This document shows, one piece after another, positions 35,763-43,778 of a DNA stretch of 64,000 nucleotides (position 1 is the stretch's first letter; each line of letters opens with the position of its first letter). The DNA comes from JAHEJN01 sp963787285 (GTDB lineage: Bacteria; Actinomycetota; Acidimicrobiia; Acidimicrobiales; JAHEJN01), in NCBI GenBank assembly GCA_963787285.1, contig CAWBCM010000012.1, positions 62,001 to 126,000 on the forward strand. The letters run 5' to 3'. The translations under genes and the position numbers were made by a program. The notes under the pieces are model-generated. The model worked only from the letters and a program-made list of their open reading frames with translations. It did no database searches and had not been told where the DNA came from.

Positions 35763-36619
35763 GTCACGCCCAGGGACCTCCCGTTCTGCGTCGGATCAGT
35801 GCCTTCACCACGACCGCCGACGGGGGCAATCCCGCCGGCGTCTGGATCGGCGACGAATTGCCGACGGTCACCGAGATGCAGCAGGTCGCACGCGAGGTCG
35901 GCTACTCGGAGACGGCGTTCCTGGCTCCGAGCCGTGGGTCGGAGCGCACGATCCGGTACTTCAGCCCTGAGTCCGAGGTGACGTTCTGCGGCCATGCGAC
36001 GATCGCGGCCGGCGTCGTGCTCGGTGAGCGCGACGGCGCGGGTACCTACCTGCTGCACACGTCGGTGGGGGAGGTACCGGTTACGGCGAGTGTCGGGGCC
36101 TTCGGCGTCGAGGCCTCGCTCGTGTCGGTCGAGCCGCGCCACGAGCCCGTCGGCGAGGGCGTGCTCGCCGCCGTGTTGGATGCACTCCGATGGGCGCCGG
36201 CCGATCTCGACCCGTCGGTTCCCCCCGTTCGGGCGTACGCGGGAGCGTGGCACCTCGTGGTCGTGGTCCACTCACGCGAGCGGCTGGCCCATCTCGACTA
36301 CGACTTCGATCGGCTGCGAACGCTCATGGAGGCGGAGCATCTCACCACCCTCCAATTGGTCTGGCGGGAGAGCACGGCCACATTCCACGTGCGCAATCCC
36401 TTCCCGGTGGGAGGAGTCGTCGAGGATCCCGCCACCGGAGCCGCGGCGGCCGCGCTCGGCGGCTACCTGCGAGACGCCGGGCTGTTCCCCGCGCCCGGCG
36501 AGATCGTGATCACGCAGGGAGTCGACATGGGGCGCCCGAGCGAGCTGACCGTCGGGATTCCGCCGACAGGTGGCATCACGGTCCGGGGCACTGCGGTCGA
36601 CCTCGACGCGCCGGGATAG
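35759..36619 (+). CDS. phzF: PhzF-family isomerase/epimerase-like protein
   Basis: This 286-residue protein has the PhzF (DapF-like fold) pattern: ISAFTTTADGGNPAGVWIG, EVGYSETAFLAP with the catalytic glutamate region, YFSPESEVTFCGHATIAAG and VEDPATGAAAAALGGYL. PhzF of phenazine synthesis isomerises DHHA; most homologues, like this one, lie outside phenazine clusters and have unknown substrates. The GTG at 35759 overlaps the preceding small gene. It is expected to be under the divergent LysR regulator. Confidence 0.9.
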   Translation: MSHAQGPPVLRRISAFTTTADGGNPAGVWIGDELPTVTEMQQVAREVGYSETAFLAPSRGSERTIRYFSPESEVTFCGHATIAAGVVLGERDGAGTYLLHTSVGEVPVTASVGAFGVEASLVSVEPRHEPVGEGVLAAVLDALRWAPADLDPSVPPVRAYAGAWHLVVVVHSRERLAHLDYDFDRLRTLMEAEHLTTLQLVWRESTATFHVRNPFPVGGVVEDPATGAAAAALGGYLRDAGLFPAPGEIVITQGVDMGRPSELTVGIPPTGGITVRGTAVDLDAPG

Positions 36620-36658
36620 CCATCGGCAACCGGTGGTCCGGATCGGCCTTCGGCTTCA

Positions 36659-36681
36659 GCCTCCGAACAGATCGCGGAGGC
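36659..36681 (+). terminator. Hairpin between convergent phzF and FAD oxidoreductase genes
   Basis: GCCTCCG (36659-36665) pairs with CGGAGGC (36675-36681), 7 bp with a 9-nt loop, in the gap between two convergent genes. No T-run is present. It could end transcripts from either side. Confidence 0.4.
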
Positions 36682-36717
36682 CGTGGAACGGGGCCTCGCC
36701 GTTGATGCTCGGTCCGC

Positions 36718-38145
36718 TCAGCGCAGGACGCCCTTCAGCGCGACCTGGGCGGCGTTGTAGCCGCACATGCCGTGCACCCCACCGCCGGGGGGCGTCGATG
36801 CCGAGCAGAGCAGGATCGAGGGGTCGGGCGTGCGGTAGGGCCGACCGATCACGGGGCGAAAGAGGAGTTGCAGGCCGTCGTGGGCCCCGCCGGCGATGTC
36901 ACCGCCGATGTAGGCGGCGTCGTGATCCTCGAACCAGGCCGGCCCGGCGACGTGTCGGGCCAGGACGAGATCACCGAACCCGGGAGCGAAGCGCTCGATC
37001 TGACCCTCGATGGCTGCGGTCATGTCGACCGTGGAGCCGTTGGGCACGTGGCAGTACGCCCACAGCGTGTGCTTGCCGTCGGGTGCCCGGGACGGGTCGA
37101 CCACCGACTGCTGGGCAACCAGCACGAAGGGTTTCTCGGGATGGCGGCCGGCCGCGACCTCGGCTTCGGAGTGGGCCACCTCGTCGGCGGTGCCTCCGAC
37201 ATGAACAGTGCCGGCCCCTCGACATGCCTCGTTGGTCCACGGGACCGCGTCGTCGAGGGCGTAGTCGACCTTGAACGCCGCGGGGCCATGACGGAAGCGT
37301 TCGAGCCGCTTGGCATAGCGAGCCGGGAGTTTGTCGGCGGCGATGGCCGCCACTTGTCGGGGTGCGATGTCGAACAGCACCGCGCGGTGCGGCGGGAGCT
37401 CGGCCAGCGACTCGACCGGTCGCCCCGTTTCGACCCGACCGCCCGATGACTCCAGGAGGGAGACCATCGCGTCGGCGATTCGTTGGGAGCCGCCCTCGGC
37501 CACTGGCCACCCGACCGCATGGGTCGTGGCCAACAGGAGCATGCCGAAGCTCGCGCTCATTGCGTGCGACAGCGGTAGGAAGGCGTGGGCCGCACAGCCG
37601 GCGAACAGCGCCTTGGCCTCATCGTCGGAGAACCATCGGTTGCCCAGTCGGGTGGCGGGGGCGAGCGCGGGGATCCCGAAGCGGGCGAGGGTCACCGGGT
37701 GTCGGGGAAGCTGGAGCATCGGCCGGAGGAGCATCGGGCCGAGGTCGTCGAAGTCCTCGGCCAGGCGGCCGACGTGCCGCCGCCACGGGTCGCCGTCGAC
37801 ACCGAGCCGGTCCGCCGTCGCGTCGACATCGCGTTCGACGATGCCTGCTCGTCCGCCGTCGAGGGGATGGGCCAACGCGACTTCGGGATGCAGCCAGCGC
37901 AGGCCGTGATCGGCGAGGGGCAACGACGCCATGGCCGGTGAGGCCGCCCCGAGCGGATGGATCGCCGAACAGACGTCGTGCACGAACCCGGGCAAGGTGA
38001 GCTCGGCGCTGCGAGTTCCGCCGCCGATCGTGTCGGCCGCTTCGATCACCACCACCGAACGCCCGGCCATCGCCAGTGTGATCGCAGCCATCAATCCGTT
38101 GGGGCCGGCTCCGACCACGACGGCGTCGACCGCCCCCTCGCTCAT
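36718..38145 (-). CDS. FAD-dependent oxidoreductase, phytoene desaturase/PYROXD2-like
   Basis: This 475-residue flavoprotein has an N-terminal Rossmann motif (DAVVVGAGPNGLMAAITLAMAG, residues 7-28) with the acidic ribose-binding residue in VVVIEAAD. The next motif, GGGTRSAELTLPGFVHD, is typical of the phytoene desaturase/PYROXD2 family, and the C-terminal SASTPPGGGVHGMCGYNAA closes the FAD site. No carotenoid genes are nearby, so a PYROXD2-like role is more likely than desaturation. A 16-bp tandem repeat lies in its upstream region. Confidence 0.9.
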   Translation of the reverse strand: MSEGAVDAVVVGAGPNGLMAAITLAMAGRSVVVIEAADTIGGGTRSAELTLPGFVHDVCSAIHPLGAASPAMASLPLADHGLRWLHPEVALAHPLDGGRAGIVERDVDATADRLGVDGDPWRRHVGRLAEDFDDLGPMLLRPMLQLPRHPVTLARFGIPALAPATRLGNRWFSDDEAKALFAGCAAHAFLPLSHAMSASFGMLLLATTHAVGWPVAEGGSQRIADAMVSLLESSGGRVETGRPVESLAELPPHRAVLFDIAPRQVAAIAADKLPARYAKRLERFRHGPAAFKVDYALDDAVPWTNEACRGAGTVHVGGTADEVAHSEAEVAAGRHPEKPFVLVAQQSVVDPSRAPDGKHTLWAYCHVPNGSTVDMTAAIEGQIERFAPGFGDLVLARHVAGPAWFEDHDAAYIGGDIAGGAHDGLQLLFRPVIGRPYRTPDPSILLCSASTPPGGGVHGMCGYNAAQVALKGVLR

Positions 38146-38175
38146 CGATCTCGCTTCTTCATCGTCACCGAACCA

Positions 38176-38271
38176 TCGTCACACACATCTGCCGTCACAA
38201 ATATCTGCCGTCACAAATATCTACCGTCACAAATACCTGCCGTCACAAATACCTGCCGTCACAAATATCTG
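38176..38271 (+). repeat. 16-bp tandem direct repeats upstream of the FAD oxidoreductase
   Basis: Five adjacent units start at 38192, 38208, 38224, 38240 and 38256 with consensus CCGTCACAAATAYCTG; a sixth degenerate unit precedes them at 38176. Units differ at only one or two positions. The array is AT-rich against a GC-rich background. There are no spacers. It lies 47-126 bp upstream of the oxidoreductase start codon, in promoter position. Confidence 0.95.
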
Positions 38272-38319
38272 CGCCCGCGGATTCACCGCACGCCGGGAGC
38301 GGCGCGGTTCCCGCACCCG

Positions 38320-39177
38320 TCATGGAGACGCGGGACCGATCGTGATCGTGTCGCCTTCACGGGCGGCGTCGACCTCGACATCGCCGACATTCTGCAGCGC
38401 CCGTTCGATGGCGGCCACCTCGTCGTCGGTGCGGTCGGGGTCGTGGTGGAACAGCAACACACGGGCGCTGTCGGTTCGGCGCGCCAGCTCGACTGCGTAT
38501 TCCGCCGCCGAGTGGCCATGGCTCGCTCGCAGCGGGAGCTCACTAGCGGTGTACTGCGCATCGTGGATCAGCAGATCGACGCCGGCGCAGAGCTCGAGTG
38601 CCGCTGCGTGATACGGACCCAACCCGCCGTGTCCTGGTCCGTGGACTCCGGCCGGACCGTGGTCGGAGAGGTACGCGAGGCTGCCGCTGTCGTCGCTGAT
38701 CCGATACCCGAACGTGCGACCGCCTTTATGGGGTATCTCCCTGGCCATGACCTCGAAACCCTCGATCGTGTGTGATCCTTCGTCGATCGAGGTGAACGTC
38801 CACGAACCCTGGAGGTGTTCGGGGCCGATCGGGAACGCCGGAGGTTTCATGAACTGCCGGATCAGCTCGACCGCCGGTACACCCTGCTCGGGCACGTACA
38901 CGTGGGTGGCGGCGTCGCGGCGGTCGCCGGCCCGAAAGAAGGGCAGCCCGTGGGTGTGATCCCAGTGGAGGTGCCCGAGCAGGATGGCGCCCCGGAACGG
39001 CCGGCCCTCGAGCAGGGTGGTCAGGTTCCGCAGCCCGGTGCCGGCGTCGAGCACCAGACACGGGGTCTCGTCGCCGTCGTGAGCAAGGGCAACACTGGAC
39101 GTGTTCCCGCCGACACCGGCGAACGCGGTTCCGACCGCTGGTGTCGACCCGCGGACCCCACAGAGATGAATCCGCAC
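38320..39177 (-). CDS. Metallo-beta-lactamase-fold hydrolase
   Basis: This 285-residue protein has the MBL metal motif HLHWDH at residues 69-74, with an N-terminal GVRGSTPAV and GGNTSSVAL, then LVLDAGTG. Further ligands fit SDHGPAG and HDAQY, with a late H in LLFHHDPDRTDDE. This subfamily (GxRGSxP...GGNT...HxHWDH) is related to RNase Z and class II cyclic-nucleotide phosphodiesterases. Its GTG overlaps the TAG of the cyclic-nucleotide-binding protein by one base, so the two are coupled. Hydrolysis of a cyclic nucleotide is a reasonable hypothesis but unproven. Confidence 0.85.
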   Translation of the reverse strand: MRIHLCGVRGSTPAVGTAFAGVGGNTSSVALAHDGDETPCLVLDAGTGLRNLTTLLEGRPFRGAILLGHLHWDHTHGLPFFRAGDRRDAATHVYVPEQGVPAVELIRQFMKPPAFPIGPEHLQGSWTFTSIDEGSHTIEGFEVMAREIPHKGGRTFGYRISDDSGSLAYLSDHGPAGVHGPGHGGLGPYHAAALELCAGVDLLIHDAQYTASELPLRASHGHSAAEYAVELARRTDSARVLLFHHDPDRTDDEVAAIERALQNVGDVEVDAAREGDTITIGPASP

Positions 39178-40194
39178 TAGCCGAGCATCTCCTCACGGCG
39201 ATGTCCCTCGGCGAGCTCGACGAGCTTGTGCCGGTCGACCTGATCCGACGGCACTGCTGCGACCTTGCAGTCGGTCACCGCGCGGCAGTGTGGCCGTGCG
39301 GGTCCCTACTTCGAGCATCGCGCGTTCGCCGAGCACGGCTCCGGGGCCGATCTCAGCGAGAGGCTCGCCGTCGACCTCGGCCACGAGAACGCCGTTGAGC
39401 AGCAGGAACAGCTCGTCGCTGGCCGATCCCTGTTCGACGAGCATCTTTCCCTGCTTGACCCGCCGGATGGCAGGCTTGTTCTCGCCCCGCATGATGCGTT
39501 CCTGGAGCTGGCGCTCGAGCAGGGTCTCGACCTCGGTGACAAGCGCCGGAGAGTCTTCGTCTCCCCAGGGAGTGCGGCGACCGAACGACTTGTTCATCCA
39601 CTTCTTGTACTCGGCCACACTGCTCTTGGCGACCATTTCACCCGAGTCGTCGAACACCCAATGGCGGGGAAACCCGGAGGCACCGACCAGCGCGCCGGAG
39701 TGGGTGCCGTCGGTGTTGATGGTCAGCTCGAGCGTGGTCCAGACGATCGGAGCGAAGAACTGGATGAACGGTGGGTGCTTGACCGCACGCGGCAGCGGCG
39801 CGCCGGTTCGCCCGCCGGTGGTCTGGGTGAATCGGACCGCGCTCGCCGAGATGTCGGGTTCGGAACGGATGTCGGCCAGCTCGACTGCAGGCACGGTGAT
39901 CGAGCCCACGCCCAGACCCACGGTCGTGGCACCCATCAGACCACCGCCGCTGTAGCCCGCCTCGACGATGGTCCCGTCGTCGTCGACCTCGACGTAGGCG
40001 CGAAGCTCGTTGGCGAAGCGAAAGCGGTCGGCTGTGTGCAGGTCGTCGAGCGCCTGATGGAGATCGCCGTCGAGAGAGTCGGGCGGTGGCGGGTCGTGGT
40101 GGGCCAGCTTCATGCGCGTTGCGGCCTTGCCCATCCCCTCGAGCAGATCCGATGGGATCCACGACACGGTGGCGATGGTGCGTTCGATTCGCAT
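39177..40194 (-). CDS. Cyclic-nucleotide-binding domain protein with novel N-terminal domain (one +1 frameshift)
   Basis: The corrected protein has about 338 residues. Residues 1-230 form a domain I do not recognise: beta-rich, with VSWIPSDLLEGMGKAATRMKL and TLELTINTDGTHSGALVG. A C-terminal cNMP domain follows, with a phosphate-binding cassette GAVLGERAMLEVGTRTATL that keeps the Glu and Arg which contact the cyclic phosphate. There is no DNA-binding helix-turn-helix, so it is not a CRP-type regulator. The frame breaks at the GG run 39284-39285; the corrected tail ends EGHRREEMLG. The ribosome site AGGAGG is strong. It is divergent from a class III cyclase gene. Confidence 0.85.
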
Positions 40195-40388
40195 GATGTC
40201 CTCCTGACGCGCAGCTGATGTGCCTGCGGTGATCAACACTGTGCGCGAATCCTCGGGACGGGCCCAGCGTGGTGCCACCGGAAAGAGTGCGGGGCAGCAC
40301 CACCCCGGGGTCAGGGGTTGGCACGCTGGTTGTCGCGGTTTCGAAGCGGGACACTTCGTGGGGGAAGACTCGTGGCCAGGGGGCCGAC

Positions 40389-41694
40389 ATGCCGATCACC
40401 GTGTTTCTTGCCGACGACAACCTCATCGTGCGGGAGGGCGTCAAGGCGCTGCTCGAGCTCGAGGACGACTGCGTCGTCGTCGGTCAAGGTGCCGACTACG
40501 AAGAGCTGGTCGCCGGGGCCGAGACCACCCAGCCGCAGGTGATCGTCACCGACATCCGCATGCCGCCGAACTTCTCGCGGGAGGGCATCGATGCCGCCAA
40601 GGAGGTACGACGACGCCATCCCGGCACCGGCGTGGTGATTCTGTCGCAGTTCGATGATCCCGACTACGCGGTCTCGCTGCTGTCGGAGGGCGCGGCCGGG
40701 TATGCGTACCTCCTCAAGGACCGGATCGGCGAAGGGAATCAGTTGGCCAGGGCCGTTCGTGAGGTTGCCGCCGGTGGCTCGATGCTCGACCCGAAGATCG
40801 TCGAAGCCCTCACCACGCCGGTCCGCGTCGACGGATCGCTGTCGAGCAGCGATGAAGACCTCCTGCAACAGATCGCGCAGGGGAGGACGGTCGAGGCCAT
40901 CGCCGTCCAGCGCAAGACCACTGCGGCCGACGTCAACGCAGCCGTCGAAGCGCTCTTCGCGACCCTGGCCGAAGGACTCACGGCGGGTCGGGCCGACAGC
41001 CTCGAGCGGCTCAAGATGCTCCAGCGGGCCATCGTCGACCGCAAGGAGCAGGGCGAAGCACTGAGTCGGCTCCTGCCGGGCGGCGTGGCGGCCCAGATCA
41101 TGGACGAGGGCCGCAAGCCGGGCGAGACCGAGGAGCTCACGGTCACGGTGCTCATGTCCGACATCCGCGGCTACACCACCATCGCCGAGCACGCCGACCC
41201 GAGCGTGCTGGCCGGCCAGCTCCACGAGCATCGCGCGGCCATGAACCGTGCCATTCTTGATCAGGAGGGAACCGTCATGCAGTTCGTCGGCGACGCCGTC
41301 ATGGCGGTGTTCGGGGCTCCGGTGGCGCGAGACGATCACGCCGACCGGTCGCTGGCGGCCGCAGGCGCCATGCACGCCGCTCAGTGCGAGCTCAACGAGC
41401 GGTGGGAGCTGGCCGGCCAACCACCGTTCGGGCTGGGCATCGGTCTCTCGACCGGACGCGTGGCTGCGGCCCTGCTGGGCTCGGAGGAGCGCCTCGAGTA
41501 CTCACTGGTCGGCGACACGGTGAACCTCACTCAGCGGCTGCAGCAGTGGGCCGAACCCGGCGAAACCGTGCTCAGCGAGCCCACGTGGGAGGCCATCGGG
41601 AACAAGCCCGACGCCGACAAGCTGCGAACCGGCCATGGTCAAGGGCCGTGACACAGCCGTGGCGGCCTACCGGTTCCCGCGGAGGTCGACATGA
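40389..41694 (+). CDS. Receiver-linked class III nucleotide cyclase (one +1 frameshift near the 3' end)
   Basis: The corrected length is about 434 residues. Residues 1-125 are a response-regulator receiver with Asp9, Asp10, the phospho-acceptor Asp55 (TDIRMPP) and Lys110. Residues about 150-200 resemble a NarL/LuxR helix-turn-helix that has decayed. Residues 245-415 are a class III cyclase with metal-binding Asp258 (MSDIRGYT) and Asp302 (VGDAVMAVFG), and GDTVNLTQRLQ near the transition-state residues. The usual adenine-selecting Lys before Asp302 is Gln, so base choice is uncertain. Removing one A at 41627-41628 gives the tail MVKGRDTAVAAYRF, and the stop then overlaps the next ATG. Confidence 0.88.
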
Positions 41695-43778
41695 CGCTGA
41701 CCGACGAACGTCGCGGCCTCTTCGGACCGATGCGCCTCCTGCTCGTGGGAGTCGCTCTCTACCTCACCTCGGCCATCGTCGTTCTGGTGCAGCTGCGCAG
41801 CTTCGAGATCGCCAGCCTGATCGCCTTCGGCGCCTACGTGCTGGTCGGCGGCCTGATCGTGGTCCGCCGCGGCAACGTTCTGGGGCTCATGCTCGTGGCC
41901 TACGGCTCGGTGTGGAGCATGGTGACAGCAGCGATCGTCACTGCGGAAGCATTCGACGAAGCGGGGCGCGTTGGTGCGGCCGGCTGGGTGTCGCTCGGCG
42001 CCATGGTTGCCTCGACTCCGACGCTGTGGCTGATCGCCGCCATGTGGCTGGTTTTCCCCGATGGTCGGACGAGCACGACGGGGGATCGGAGGCTCCTTCT
42101 GGGAAGTGGCGTGGTCGCGATCGTCGTGACCGTCGCCGGGGTCTTCTCCAGGCCGCAGGTTCTTCCGGAGACCAAGGCGTTCCCGCACCCCTTCGTCGAA
42201 GACGGCCTCGCGCAGACTATCTACGACATCACGGAGGTCCCCGTCATCGTCTTCTTCCTGTTCGCATACTTCGTCGCCGCGAGGCTGATCGTCAGAATGC
42301 GCCACGGCGATCCGATCGAACGCAGGCAGGTGGGCTGGATAGCGGTGTCGGTGATCGCGAACATCACGATCCTCCTCGGCAACGTGATCATCGCACCGCT
42401 CGGTACCGAAGACCGTGCGTTCCTGCTGATCGACGGGGTGGCAATCGTGCTCATTCCGCTCGCCGTCGGTGTGGCGATCTTTCGGTACCGGCTCTACGGC
42501 ATCGACACCATCATCAGCCGGTCGCTCACCTATGGAGCGCTCGCCGCTTTCATCGGCGGCGTGTACATCGCCATCGTCGTCGGTGTCGGCGAACTGCTCG
42601 GCAGCGACGCCGGCTTCGGTCTGTCGATCGTCGCCAGCGCCCTGGTGGCCATGGCCTTCCAACCCATTCGTCGGCGGGTCGAGCGGTGGGCCAATCGCCT
42701 GGTCTACGGCGAACGGGCCACGCCCTACGAGGTGTTGGTGCGGTTCTCGCGCCGGTCGGCCGAGCTCTCCGATGAGGAGCTGTTGCACCGGATACCCCGT
42801 CTGATCGTCGATGGCACCGGCGCCTCCACGGCGACGCTCTGGACCCGGACCGCCGAGGGGTTCCGGACGGCGTCGACCTGGCCCGAGGATTCCGTGCGAG
42901 CGGACGTCGCTGGCGTCGACAGGTTCGCCGATCCGGAGGCGGATCTCTCGGTGCCGGTGTTCCACGACGGTGAGCTGCTCGGTGGGCTCTCGCTGGTCAA
43001 GGCACCTGGCGAGTCGATCAGCCCGGTCGAGGCGTCATTGTTGGCCGACCTGGCGTCGGGTCTCGGGTTGGCGTTGCGCAACGCCAACCTCACCGGACAG
43101 TTGCGGGCGCAGGTCGCCGAGCTCGAAGCCTCCCGCGAGCGGGTGCTCGCGGCCGCCGATGCCGCCCGGCGCGGCCTGGAGAACACGCTCGACAGCGGTC
43201 CCCAACAGCAACTGGTGGCGTTGAAGGTGAAGTTGGGCCCGACACGGAAGAAGGCCGAACAGCAGGGCGCAGGGAAGACGGCCGGGTTGCTCTCCAAGCT
43301 CGAGATCGATACAGGTGAGGCAATCAAGGCGGTGCGCGACTTCGCCGGGGGCATCTACCCACCCCTTCTCGAAGCCGAGGGGCTCACGGTGGCCATCGGT
43401 CAGCAGGCCCGGAAGGCGCCGATCGCGGTGACGGTTCACGGCGATGGAGTGGAACGGTACTCGCGCGAAATCGAGGCGGCGGTGTACTTCTCGGTGTTGG
43501 AGGCACTGCAGAACACGGTGAAGTACGCAGACGCTGCCTCGGCGTCGGTCACCCTCGGCGCGACGAACGGCTCGCTCACGTTCGAGATCCGCGACGACGG
43601 CCGCGGGTTCGACACGGCCGTCGTCGCGGCCGGGGCCGGTCTCTCCGGTATGAGAGACCGGCTCGACACCGTCGGCGGCGAGGTCACGGTCGACTCGACA
43701 CCGGGTTCCGGAACCCTCGTTGCGGGTCTCGTGCCCCTTCGTCCGCTCACCGGCGCCCACGCGCTGGAGCCGGCATGA
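41691..43778 (+). CDS. Membrane histidine kinase homologue lacking the phospho-acceptor His (kinase A)
   Basis: This 695-residue protein has about eight N-terminal membrane helices, the junction RRVERWANRLVYGERATPYEVL, a GAF-like domain (about 360-470), a coiled dimerisation segment and an HATPase domain. In HisKA_3 kinases the dimerisation helix reads DLHDGAQQQ; here it reads TLDSGPQQQ, with Asp501 in place of His. The ATP-binding boxes are intact: N box EALQNTVKYA with Asn608, DDGRGF at 635-640 and GLSGMRDRL. So it can probably bind ATP but not phosphorylate itself. The ATG overlaps the cyclase stop, and its stop overlaps kinase B. Confidence 0.9.
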   Translation: MTLTDERRGLFGPMRLLLVGVALYLTSAIVVLVQLRSFEIASLIAFGAYVLVGGLIVVRRGNVLGLMLVAYGSVWSMVTAAIVTAEAFDEAGRVGAAGWVSLGAMVASTPTLWLIAAMWLVFPDGRTSTTGDRRLLLGSGVVAIVVTVAGVFSRPQVLPETKAFPHPFVEDGLAQTIYDITEVPVIVFFLFAYFVAARLIVRMRHGDPIERRQVGWIAVSVIANITILLGNVIIAPLGTEDRAFLLIDGVAIVLIPLAVGVAIFRYRLYGIDTIISRSLTYGALAAFIGGVYIAIVVGVGELLGSDAGFGLSIVASALVAMAFQPIRRRVERWANRLVYGERATPYEVLVRFSRRSAELSDEELLHRIPRLIVDGTGASTATLWTRTAEGFRTASTWPEDSVRADVAGVDRFADPEADLSVPVFHDGELLGGLSLVKAPGESISPVEASLLADLASGLGLALRNANLTGQLRAQVAELEASRERVLAAADAARRGLENTLDSGPQQQLVALKVKLGPTRKKAEQQGAGKTAGLLSKLEIDTGEAIKAVRDFAGGIYPPLLEAEGLTVAIGQQARKAPIAVTVHGDGVERYSREIEAAVYFSVLEALQNTVKYADAASASVTLGATNGSLTFEIRDDGRGFDTAVVAAGAGLSGMRDRLDTVGGEVTVDSTPGSGTLVAGLVPLRPLTGAHALEPA

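Noticed and set aside
38176..38271. Possible CRISPR array
   Set aside because: The 16-bp units are directly adjacent with no spacers, and no cas gene is present.
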